Shown piece by piece: positions 1 through 5,101 of a DNA stretch of 5,944 nucleotides (positions are counted from its first letter, which is position 1; the number at the start of each line of letters is the position of its first letter). A program made the position numbers and the translations under genes. This DNA comes from Ruminococcus sp. (GTDB lineage: Bacteria; Bacillota; Clostridia; Oscillospirales; Acutalibacteraceae), in contig JAMPAE010000101.1 of the NCBI GenBank assembly GCA_023667385.1, positions 1-5,944 of the forward strand, read 5' to 3'. Under the pieces are notes generated by a model. It did no database searches. It was not told the origin of the DNA and worked only from the letters and a program-made list of their open reading frames with translations.

Positions 1-28
1 TTTCACTTTTTTTGACTCTTTTTTGCAT
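1..28 (-). CDS. possible 5' end of a gene running off the left edge
   Basis: An ATG at 28-26 is preceded on the minus strand by GGGAGG (38-43 on the plus strand) with a 9-nt gap, an excellent Firmicute ribosome binding site. Only nine complete codons are visible (MQKRVKKSE), lysine-rich and too short for any functional call. It would be the next gene of the same minus-strand unit as the CxxC protein at 425-126. It overlaps by 26 nt the open frame that continues past that gene's stop, the usual overlap style of compact operons. The caution is that the GGGAGG also falls inside that upstream frame, so it could be coincidental. Confidence 0.4.
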
Positions 29-125
29 TTTGTACTACCTCCCACGTGTTTTTGGTGATTTCCTTCTTTAATGATACTATATCTTGTGGTGGATGCGAAA
101 AATCAATAAATCGCTCTAAATCTTG
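3..125 (-). pseudogene. open, protein-like frame continuing past the stop of the CxxC gene
   Basis: Directly after the TAA at 128-126, in the same frame, 40 sense codons run to a TGA at 5-3. The translation looks like a real protein C-terminus: it begins QDLERFIDFSHPPQD and ends NAKKSQKK, amphipathic and lysine-rich, matching the style of the preceding gene. The likely explanation is that the ancestral protein was about 140 residues and acquired an in-frame TAA, leaving this untranslated. The alternatives are chance openness over 40 codons or stop readthrough. The inference rests only on composition and frame. Confidence 0.3.
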
Positions 126-425
126 TTAGTCTAACCTCACAAGGTTTTTGGGCAACTCTCTCTGATCGTGACGCAGCAGTATTTCCGTTAAAAGCAGTTC
201 ATATTGATAAAGCGTGCGGTCTTCCATCTCTGTTTTTCCAAGCAAAGTGTTAAATGCCACAGCGGACTTTCGATACTTTACCATATACGTTTTCGCTTTG
301 AAGCCCTCGAGCATACATTTGCAATTCTCACATACCCATTTGCTTTTCAGTCTGCCAATCTGCACCGGACTGTCGCACTCTTTTTCCATTTGACCGAGAC
401 ATAATACGCATGATTTTTCCCGCAT
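126..425 (-). CDS. small protein with two CxxC motifs (putative zinc-binding), unknown function
   Basis: I do not recognise the family. From the ATG at 425 the product is 99 residues. Near the N-terminus it carries C6-x2-C9, C17, then C32-x2-C35 and C37, a spacing consistent with a small zinc ribbon or knuckle. The rest is basic and probably helical (about residues 40-95), without membrane segments. A GTG at 443 would add six residues, but GAGGG lies downstream of that GTG and about 11 nt before the ATG, so the ATG start is preferred. A strong promoter sits just upstream. It diverges from the ribbon-helix-helix gene, so the two may form a regulated pair. The frame stays open and protein-like for 40 codons after the TAA, so this may be a truncated version of a protein of about 140 residues. 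A nucleic-acid-binding role is a guess from the cysteines. Confidence 0.65.
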   Translation of the reverse strand: MREKSCVLCLGQMEKECDSPVQIGRLKSKWVCENCKCMLEGFKAKTYMVKYRKSAVAFNTLLGKTEMEDRTLYQYELLLTEILLRHDQRELPKNLVRLD

Positions 426-456
426 TTTTCGCACATCCCTCACATTGTGACTTTAC

Positions 457-472
457 ACTATATTTTTATAGT
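457..472. promoter_or_regulatory. 16-bp AT-rich palindrome at a transcription start, possible operator
   Basis: ACTATA-TTTT-TATAGT is a perfect inverted repeat. It lies immediately downstream of the minus-strand -10 element at 477-482, at the expected start of transcription of the CxxC gene. Operator sites often sit there, and the divergent ribbon-helix-helix protein is the nearest candidate binder. The AT-rich context makes a chance palindrome possible. Confidence 0.3.
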
Positions 473-476
473 TTTA

Positions 477-506
477 ATTGTAGTATATATTAATCATACT
501 TGTCAA
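477..506 (-). promoter_or_regulatory. sigma-A-type promoter of the minus-strand CxxC gene
   Basis: Reading the minus strand, a perfect TTGACA (506-501) is followed after 18 bp by TACAAT (482-477). Transcription would start near 470, leaving a leader of about 45 nt before the ATG at 425. The -35 box overlaps the plus-strand TTGTCA at 500-505, so divergent promoters would compete for this DNA. Confidence 0.6.
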
Positions 507-527
507 TATATAATTGATATGTATTTA
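500..527 (+). promoter_or_regulatory. weak candidate promoter of the ribbon-helix-helix gene
   Basis: TTGTCA (500-505) is followed after 16 bp by TATTTA (522-527), which would give a very short leader before the ATG at 548. A perfect TATAAT also occurs at 509-514 but has no recognisable -35 at the right distance. One of these -10 boxes probably serves the gene; the sequence does not decide which. Confidence 0.3.
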
Positions 528-547
528 AAATAAAGTAGGTTGATACC

Positions 548-745
548 ATGTCTAATGAATTTATTGAAATTAAAATAAAAACAAACAAGCGTGGCGATGA
601 TGGCCATAAAGTTGTTTCTGTTCGAATGAAAGATGAAACAATTCAAAAGCTTGATGAGATTTCGTCAAAAACTAATCGCTCAAGAAACGAAGTTATCAAC
701 ATACTTCTGGAAAAAGCGATTAATATCGTTAGAATTGAAAATTAA
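548..745 (+). CDS. ribbon-helix-helix (CopG/Arc-type) DNA-binding protein
   Basis: The 65-residue product has the layout of a ribbon-helix-helix protein: a polar N-terminal arm (1-20), a short strand KVVSVRM (21-27) that would form the DNA-contacting antiparallel sheet in a dimer, helix A (about 28-42) and helix B (about 45-61) after the turn TNRSRNE. The arm contains alternating Ile/Lys residues. Such proteins act as dimeric repressors, plasmid copy or partition regulators, antitoxins or relaxosome accessory proteins; which applies here cannot be told. No toxin gene follows, since a terminator closes the unit 25 nt after the stop. The ribosome binding site is weak (AAGTAGG, 8 nt before the ATG). 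It is divergent from the CxxC gene and probably autoregulatory through the AT-rich palindromic DNA between them, which is inference. Confidence 0.85.
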   Translation: MSNEFIEIKIKTNKRGDDGHKVVSVRMKDETIQKLDEISSKTNRSRNEVINILLEKAINIVRIEN

Positions 746-769
746 ATATATTCCCATAATAAACTTCAC

Positions 770-798
770 CTATTCGCCTTATGACGAATAGTTTTTTT
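770..798 (+). terminator. Rho-independent terminator of the ribbon-helix-helix gene
   Basis: CTATTCG (770-776) pairs perfectly with CGAATAG (785-791) around an 8-nt loop and is followed by seven T residues (792-798). It starts 25 nt after the stop codon, making the gene a monocistronic unit. Confidence 0.85.
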
Positions 799-800
799 GT

Positions 801-1000
801 TTTCTGTATAATTTTAAGCTATTAATCGAACACACGGAAAGGGCAATTCAGCCATGCCCTACTCATCAGAAACCATGTTACCCCAAAACGGGCACAGACA
901 ATGTAAGTCCGCACCCGTTTCGGAATCTATATCACCACACCCCATGATATACTAAAAAAATTCATCTGAACAATGAATAATATTCTTATATTTCGCACAT
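801..1000. other. 200-bp intergenic stretch without a convincing gene
   Basis: The part from about 834 to 945 is noticeably richer in G+C than its surroundings and contains two hairpins: AGGGCA/TGCCCT at 840-860 (9-nt loop) and AAACGGG/CCCGTTT at 886-920. Very short ORFs exist on both strands (854-955 plus, 33 codons; 945-859 minus, 28 codons), but neither has a ribosome binding site. The block may be a relic of a mobile element or a small regulatory RNA region; I see nothing decisive. Confidence 0.4.
886..920. other. hairpin resembling an oriT core (speculative)
   Basis: Seven-bp arms AAACGGG (886-892) and CCCGTTT (914-920) enclose a 21-nt loop containing GTAAGTCCGCACCC (903-916). This resembles the TAAGTGCGCCCT core of IncQ/MOBQ-type transfer origins, with one substitution and one inserted base. 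In known examples the nick lies beside, not inside, the inverted repeat, and no relaxase gene is in the window, so this is a hint only. A plain terminator is less likely because no T tract follows. Confidence 0.2.
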
Positions 1001-1013
1001 AAATAAATCACAA
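985..1013 (-). promoter_or_regulatory. possible minus-strand promoter diverging from the Xre gene
   Basis: On the minus strand TTGTGA (1013-1008) is followed after 17 bp by TATAAG (990-985). It would produce a transcript into the gene-free region 801-980. No gene with a ribosome binding site lies there, so it may be a chance match in AT-rich DNA or drive a small RNA. Confidence 0.22.
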
Positions 1014-1062
1014 CTTGGATTTTATAACATTTTGTTATATTTGTCAAGCTGTGATTTTATTT
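1001..1062. promoter_or_regulatory. 62-bp nested inverted repeat, probable operator upstream of the Xre gene
   Basis: Three concentric pairs share a centre at about 1031: the outer arms AAATAAATCACA (1001-1012) and TGTGATTTTATTT (1050-1062), the intermediate CACAACTTG (1009-1017) and CAAGCTGTG (1045-1053) with one mismatch, and the inner TATAACA-TTT-TGTTATA (1023-1039), perfect. The right half contains the -35 box of the candidate Xre promoter. Small Xre repressors commonly bind dyad operators over their own promoter, so autoregulation is the natural reading. A transcribed hairpin is the alternative. Confidence 0.5.
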
Positions 1063-1068
1063 TATCTA
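1041..1068 (+). promoter_or_regulatory. candidate promoter of the Xre regulator at 1104
   Basis: TTGTCA (1041-1046) is followed after 16 bp by TATCTA (1063-1068). The expected start near 1075 gives a leader of about 29 nt that includes the ribosome binding site. The -35 lies within the right half of the nested inverted repeat, consistent with repression by a protein bound there. Confidence 0.4.
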
Positions 1069-1103
1069 TACTTTTTTATATATGAGTATGGGAGGCGGAT
1101 TGT

Positions 1104-1322
1104 GTGTACAAGCGAATTAAAGACTTGCGTGAGGATAATGATTTCACACAGCAATACATCGCAGACTACCTACAATGCACGCAGGCGAGCTATTCATATT
1201 ATGAAAACGGTCAGCGTGACATACCCTCGGATGTACTCATCAAGCTTTCAAAATTATATAACACGAGCATTGATTATCTGCTCGGTCAAACTGACGACCC
1301 CAAGCGCTCTTATCAGGATTAA
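1104..1322 (+). CDS. Xre-family (Cro/CI-type) helix-turn-helix transcriptional regulator
   Basis: The 72-residue protein is essentially one Cro/CI-type HTH domain. Helix 1 covers IKDLREDN (5-12), the scaffold helix TQQYIADYL (15-23), and the recognition helix TQASYSYYENGQ (26-37), followed by the conserved PSDVLIKLSKLYNTSIDYLLG (41-61). The tail (62-72) is short and polar, with no ligand or protease domain, as in small phage or conjugative-element repressors. The start is GTG at 1104: GGGAGG (1090-1095) lies 8 nt before it and no in-frame ATG fits. It is a single-gene unit, closed by a strong terminator and preceded by a large inverted repeat overlapping the candidate promoter, so negative autoregulation is likely. 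Its target genes are unknown; the adjacent EF-G gene has its own promoter. Confidence 0.9.
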   Translation: MYKRIKDLREDNDFTQQYIADYLQCTQASYSYYENGQRDIPSDVLIKLSKLYNTSIDYLLGQTDDPKRSYQD

Positions 1323-1335
1323 AATCATTCAGCAT

Positions 1336-1377
1336 AAAACACGGCGGTACAGAAAAGAACTGTGCCCCGTGTTTTTT
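1336..1377 (+). terminator. strong Rho-independent terminator after the Xre gene
   Basis: A 16-bp stem with one bulged C pairs 1336-1352 with 1360-1375 around the loop AAAAGAA, with a GC-rich centre and a T run at 1372-1377. The symmetric A-rich 5' side could also let it work against minus-strand transcription. Confidence 0.9.
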
Positions 1378-1483
1378 ATAATGTTTCGTCATATTTTTGA
1401 ACAAATCATGAATAAACAACCATTTTAAACGCATTTTATACATATTGAATAAAATATAATGCACAAAATTAGTTATAAATTAT

Positions 1484-1512
1484 TTGATTTTTTGTGTAAA
1501 ATATGGTAAAAT
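1484..1512 (+). promoter_or_regulatory. extended -10 promoter of the EF-G-like gene
   Basis: TTGATT (1484-1489), a 17-bp spacer and TAAAAT (1507-1512), with a TG one base before the -10 box (1504-1505), form a good vegetative promoter. Transcription near 1519 would give a leader of about 129 nt. The upstream stretch 1378-1483 is AT-rich and holds no gene. Confidence 0.7.
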
Positions 1513-1557
1513 AATCATGCTTTGATTTTAATATAGTATTTATGTAGGATAAAAGCA

Positions 1558-1585
1558 GGGACAACCGCTAATTAGATCTTGTCCC
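1558..1585 (+). promoter_or_regulatory. hairpin in the leader of the EF-G-like mRNA
   Basis: GGGACAA (1558-1564) pairs perfectly with TTGTCCC (1579-1585) around a 14-nt loop, about 40 nt into the predicted leader and 48 nt before the ribosome binding site. No T tract follows, so it is not a terminator. It may affect mRNA stability or translation. I do not recognise a known riboswitch or ribosomal-protein leader. Confidence 0.4.
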
Positions 1586-1632
1586 ATCATTAAATGAACC
1601 GCACGAAAAATCAATCTTCGTCAAAGAGGTTC

Positions 1633-1639
1633 AGGGAGG
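1633..1639 (+). promoter_or_regulatory. ribosome binding site that fixes the EF-G-like start
   Basis: AGGGAGG lies 8 nt before the ATG at 1648. The in-frame ATG at 1594 has no such sequence and would add 18 residues (MNRTKNQSSS...) before the conserved N-terminus, so 1648 is taken as the start. Confidence 0.85.
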
Positions 1640-1647
1640 TTATCAAA

Positions 1648-3717
1648 ATGAAATCTTACAGCGCTAATAACATCAGAAATATTGCAATTGCAGGTCACAC
1701 GGGCAAGGGCAAAACCACTCTCGCCGAAGCAATGCTTTACATTTCGGGAGTATCAGACAGGCTCGGACGAGTTAAAGAGGGCAACACTGTCATGGACTTT
1801 GACGCTGAAGAGAAAAAGCGCCGCTGCTCTTTTTCAACGGCACTTGCCGCTCTTGAATGGAGAGACACCAAAATCAATCTTCTTGATGCTCCGGGCAAGT
1901 TTGACTTTGAGGGCGGCGTTTGCGAGGCTATGCGTGCCGCTGACTGTGCACTGATTGTCAACTCCGCAGGCTCCGGCTTCGATGTCGGAACAGAAAAAGC
2001 AATCAAAGCCGCCAACGCAAGAGGTATTGCAAAATTCTTCGCAATCACAAAAATTGACGGTGACAACCGTAATTTCTATAAAACCTTCGATGCATTCAAG
2101 GCTGTCATCGGAACAAAGCTCTGCCCTGTTGTTGTGCCATATATGGTTGACGGCAAACCCAAGGCATATGTAAACCTTTGCTCAAACAAAGCTTTTGAAT
2201 ATGTTAACGGCAAGGCAGTCGGCGTTGATGTTCCGTCAGATCCGCAAATTGACGCCATGAAAGATGTACTCATGGAGGCTGTTGCTTCAGTTGACGATGA
2301 GCTGATGATGAAATTCTTCGACGGCACACCGCTCACAAAAGAAGAAATCATCGACGGCTTGACAAAAGGCGTTGAGCAGGGCGAAATTTATCCTGTTTAC
2401 GCGTGCTCCGGCTTGAACCTTGACGGCGTTGATATGCTCCTTGACGCAATCGTTTATTCTGCTCCGAACCCCGAAAACGCAAAGGCAGAAACTGCAAAGG
2501 ACGCAAACGGCAATGACGTTGAAATCAAATGTGACCCTGCCGCACCGACTTCCGCAATCTGCTTCAAAACCGTTGCCGACCCGTTTGTTGGCAAGATGTC
2601 ATTTTTCAAGGTACTCTCAGGCAAGCTTGCCGCAGATGTGCCTGCATTCAACCCAAGAACAGGCGAAACCCAGCGAATGGGCAAGCTTGTTGCAGTCAAG
2701 GGCGGTAAGCAAGAGGAGGTTGCGCAGGTTTCAGCCGGCGACATCGGCGTTGTGACCAAGCTTTCAGGCTTCGCAACAGGTGATACGCTTTGCACCCCGA
2801 AGCAAGTTGTAACCCTTGACAAGGTAAGCTTCCCTGCCCCGTCGCTTTCAATGGCAATTGTTGTCAAAAAGAAAGGCGAAGAAGATAAGGTTGCATCAGG
2901 GCTGCGCAAAATCATGGATGAAGACCCAACGATGTCATTCGCATCAAACGAAGAAACAAGAGAAATGGTGCTTTCAGGCCTTGGCGATTTGCACATGGAA
3001 ATCATCACGGCAAAGCTGAAAACAAAATTCGGCGTTGAAATTGATTTGAAAGTACCCAAAGTTGCATATAGAGAAGCAATCCGCAAGAGCTGCCAGGTTC
3101 AGGGACGCCACAAGAAGCAGTCAGGCGGTTCGGGTCAGTTCGGCGATGTTTGGATTCGCTTTGAGCCGCATGACGGCGACGAGCTGATTTTTGAAACCGA
3201 GGTTGTCGGCGGTTCAGTGCCGAAAAACTATTTCCCTGCCGTTGAAAAAGGGCTTCAGGAAGCAATCCGCAAAGGCCCTCTTGCCGGCTATCCTGTTGTT
3301 GGCTTGAAGGCTGTGCTTTATGACGGCTCATATCACCCGGTTGACTCCAATGATATGGCGTTCCGCACGGCTGCAAAGCTTGCCTATAAAAACGGCATGG
3401 CTCAGGCTAACCCCGTCATCCTTGAGCCGATCGGCGAGCTGAAAGTTTATGTTCCCGATGCAAACCTCGGCGACATCATGGGCGATGTCACAAAGCGCAG
3501 GGGCCGTGTGCTTGGCATGGGCGCCGCAGACGAGCCGAAAATGCAGGAGCTTGTTGCTGAAGTGCCGCTTGCTGAAATGGGCGATTTCTCAACCTCGCTG
3601 CGCTCAACAACCGCAGGCAGAGGTCACTTCATGCTCACGTTCGCACGTTATGAGGATGCTCCCGGCAACGTTGCGCAAAAGGTAATTGAAGATGCAAAGG
3701 CACTCGCCGATGAATAA
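1648..3717 (+). CDS. EF-G-like translation factor (fusA paralogue) with atypical GTPase motifs
   Basis: This 689-residue protein aligns along its whole length with elongation factor G, the ribosomal translocase. Domain I (1-290) has the P-loop GHTGKGKT (16-23), DAPGKFDF (80-87) in place of DTPGHVDF, TKID (134-137) in place of NKxD and CSG (253-255) in place of the usual GSA. Domain II spans about 300-385; domain III about 395-470 with LSGLGDLHMEII (442-453); domain IV about 472-595 with GGSGQFGDVW (493-502) and the tip region YDGSYHPVDSNDMAF (558-572); domain V about 597-680. The catalytic-His position is Lys84. EF-G paralogues lacking this His are known, some without ribosome-dependent GTPase activity. 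It stands alone, not in a str operon with rpsL/rpsG/tuf, so a second EF-G elsewhere is expected. A Tet(M)-type ribosomal protection protein is less likely given the intact EF-G domain IV. It is richer in G+C than its neighbours. Confidence 0.93.
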   Translation: MKSYSANNIRNIAIAGHTGKGKTTLAEAMLYISGVSDRLGRVKEGNTVMDFDAEEKKRRCSFSTALAALEWRDTKINLLDAPGKFDFEGGVCEAMRAADCALIVNSAGSGFDVGTEKAIKAANARGIAKFFAITKIDGDNRNFYKTFDAFKAVIGTKLCPVVVPYMVDGKPKAYVNLCSNKAFEYVNGKAVGVDVPSDPQIDAMKDVLMEAVASVDDELMMKFFDGTPLTKEEIIDGLTKGVEQGEIYPVYACSGLNLDGVDMLLDAIVYSAPNPENAKAETAKDANGNDVEIKCDPAAPTSAICFKTVADPFVGKMSFFKVLSGKLAADVPAFNPRTGETQRMGKLVAVKGGKQEEVAQVSAGDIGVVTKLSGFATGDTLCTPKQVVTLDKVSFPAPSLSMAIVVKKKGEEDKVASGLRKIMDEDPTMSFASNEETREMVLSGLGDLHMEIITAKLKTKFGVEIDLKVPKVAYREAIRKSCQVQGRHKKQSGGSGQFGDVWIRFEPHDGDELIFETEVVGGSVPKNYFPAVEKGLQEAIRKGPLAGYPVVGLKAVLYDGSYHPVDSNDMAFRTAAKLAYKNGMAQANPVILEPIGELKVYVPDANLGDIMGDVTKRRGRVLGMGAADEPKMQELVAEVPLAEMGDFSTSLRSTTAGRGHFMLTFARYEDAPGNVAQKVIEDAKALADE

Positions 3718-3745
3718 AATCAGAAGCGAAATCTAAATTATAAAC

Positions 3746-3782
3746 AGCAACCCTCACGACGTGTTGAATCGTGAGGGTTGCT
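3746..3782. terminator. 14-bp perfect stem-loop between converging genes
   Basis: AGCAACCCTCACGA (3746-3759) pairs perfectly with TCGTGAGGGTTGCT (3769-3782) around a 9-nt loop, 29 nt after the EF-G-like stop and 61 nt after the thioredoxin-like stop on the other strand. The plus-strand tail is A-rich (AAAATAAT), so it is not a canonical terminator in that direction. On the minus strand the tail is GTTTATAATTT, a modest T-rich tail. It probably ends or protects transcripts from both sides. Confidence 0.7.
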
Positions 3783-3842
3783 AAAATAATGAAAAGAATT
3801 TTAATTAGGAATTATTGGGATAAATCTTTTTTGCAGATTGTT

Positions 3843-4436
3843 TTACTCGTTTATCAAATCGGTAGCTATTTGCTTTAGGTGCACCATATCAATCAATCCT
3901 ATATATTTACAATACGCCATCTCACCATATTCTGTCTGTCCATACTCAAATGCTGTATTAGCGTCAACGCTTTCTCCACTTATAACTCTTACTGTTTCCG
4001 ATGAATATCGTATCTTGCCATCGTATCGTTCAGAATCATCTATTTCAAGATTGCCATCTGGCATATACACTTTTTTATCGCTTTCGAAGAAAATTGTACT
4101 TGGAATCAGTTCAATATTATACACATTACGAATTTCTTCATTCTTAACGGTATCAACAAATTTGATAGTGATTTTATGTCCATACAACTCATTCAATTCC
4201 TTGATATAAGGTATATAATTTTCACATGTAGGACAATAATCTGCTCCAAACACGATAATCGCAGGTTTTTCTGCTTGCAATACAGCATTGATGTCTTCGG
4301 TTGTTTTAGCGTCATACTGTATGGATTCATTATTTTGCCAGATCATCGCTCCAAGGTGAAGCAATAATACCACCATCACTACAGTCAACAGACACAGCAA
4401 AATACAGATTTTTTCCTGAAAAGGAAATTTTTTCAT
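3843..4436 (-). CDS. membrane-anchored thioredoxin-fold protein, CPTC active site
   Basis: From the ATG at 4436 the product is 197 residues. A hydrophobic segment at about 10-32 follows a basic start (MKKF) and should act as an uncleaved anchor placing the rest outside the membrane. The thioredoxin-like domain has strand AIIVFGA (59-65), active site YCPTC (67-71), a helix, strand ITIKFVD (89-95) and the cis-proline loop IPST (111-114). The C-terminal 75 residues extend beyond a minimal thioredoxin, with one further Cys. Proteins of this kind reduce, oxidise or isomerise disulfides of exported proteins. The preceding Cys-rich gene ends within this start region: its TGA overlaps an alternative ATG at 4445 (ATGA), indicating translational coupling. 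I prefer 4436 because AAAGGA lies 8 nt before it. No CcdA/DsbD-type partner is visible. The natural client is the Cys-rich neighbour, by inference. Confidence 0.85.
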   Translation of the reverse strand: MKKFPFQEKICILLCLLTVVMVVLLLHLGAMIWQNNESIQYDAKTTEDINAVLQAEKPAIIVFGADYCPTCENYIPYIKELNELYGHKITIKFVDTVKNEEIRNVYNIELIPSTIFFESDKKVYMPDGNLEIDDSERYDGKIRYSSETVRVISGESVDANTAFEYGQTEYGEMAYCKYIGLIDMVHLKQIATDLINE

Positions 4437-4441
4437 CTCTA

Positions 4442-5101
4442 TCATCCTTTACAGCACATATTGCAATAACCATTTGGCATCTCGTGACATGGATGGAAAC
4501 CAGCCCTACAGCCAACAGAGCCACCGCTACATGCGCCGGTTCGTTTTCCAGACGAACCACCGCTATGTGATGACGAACTGTTGTAGGATCTTGACGGTGC
4601 TGTATATGTATAGGTATCTTTATAAATCATTTTACCGTCAGCATATAAGTATCGATAATAACTACTTCCATATTCGTTTATCGTTGCAGTATATTTTTTA
4701 CCATCTGACATAATCGCAACTCTCCCCTCAGTTCCACAATCAAAAAAATAACTATATGAGCCTGTTATTTTATCAAACCCACGAAAAACCTCAACCTTTT
4801 CCTCGTCAGAAAGGATTTCAAACATATTGCTTTGAAAAACAATTGTTCCTGGGTAGTTGTTTCTCACGGAAACAATTGTCAAGTCGTCAACTCCATATTT
4901 TGTTGTAATCGAAATCGCAGCAGATAGCAATTCGTTTCTTGATCGGCGTTCCTGAACAAAAAGATTAACGCCATATCCGATTAGCGCAATTGCGACTATA
5001 ATACATATGATTACTACAAATTTTGTTCTTTTGTTCTTTTTATCTTTTGTCGATTCATCAACAGCAACTGTTGCATCGACATCGTTCAATATCTCTTTCA
5101 T
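4442..5101 (-). CDS. membrane-anchored protein with Ser/Gly linker and Cys/His-rich C-terminal tail
   Basis: I do not recognise the family. The 219-residue product has a charged cytoplasmic N-terminus (1-27), one membrane helix (about 28-48) followed by ERRSR, a polar globular region (50-165) rich in Tyr, a Ser/Gly-rich linker (169-190), and a compact tail with C191, C198, H203, C205, H206, C213, C216 and C217 ending CCKG. By charge the positive-inside rule is ambiguous; N-terminus in, tail out is favoured because the N-terminal side carries KKNKR (21-25). The tail could be a metal site or a disulfide-bonded knot. The gene is immediately followed, with stop/start overlap, by a membrane thioredoxin-like gene, suggesting its cysteines are redox-controlled. 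The ribosome binding site is poor (AGGTAG about 14 nt before ATG), so translation may depend on upstream elements of the operon leader. Confidence 0.8.
   Translation of the reverse strand: MKEILNDVDATVAVDESTKDKKNKRTKFVVIICIIVAIALIGYGVNLFVQERRSRNELLSAAISITTKYGVDDLTIVSVRNNYPGTIVFQSNMFEILSDEEKVEVFRGFDKITGSYSYFFDCGTEGRVAIMSDGKKYTATINEYGSSYYRYLYADGKMIYKDTYTYTAPSRSYNSSSSHSGGSSGKRTGACSGGSVGCRAGFHPCHEMPNGYCNMCCKG

Noticed and set aside
548..745. Antitoxin of a toxin-antitoxin pair
   Set aside because: A terminator follows 25 nt after the stop and no toxin-like gene lies beside it in the same direction.
854..955. 33-codon plus-strand ORF and an overlapping 28-codon minus-strand ORF (945-859)
   Set aside because: Neither has a ribosome binding site or a recognisable family, and both sit in hairpin-rich DNA; kept only as part of the intergenic description.
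1015..1428. 137-codon plus-strand ORF overlapping the Xre gene
   Set aside because: It runs in another frame through the promoter, the whole Xre gene and its terminator, starts with TTG without a ribosome binding site, and its composition is that of a shadow frame.
1551..1590. T-box-like string AGGGACAACCGC followed by GTCCC before the EF-G-like gene
   Set aside because: The T-box bulge needs UGGN for tRNA-end pairing, which is absent, and the predicted leader is far too short for a stem I; no terminator alternative exists.
2454..3086. 210-codon minus-strand ORF within the EF-G-like gene
   Set aside because: It is an antisense shadow of a highly conserved coding sequence, with low-complexity Ser/Leu/Pro composition and no ribosome binding site.
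1648..3717. Tet(M)-type ribosomal protection protein
   Set aside because: Length (689 aa) and the domain IV segments GGSGQFGDVW and SYHPVDSNDMAF follow EF-G rather than the shorter ribosomal protection proteins.
4538..4558. Inverted repeat GGTTCG/CGAACC
   Set aside because: It lies inside the coding sequence of the Ser/Gly linker region, has a 9-nt loop and no T tract, and fits ordinary codon use.
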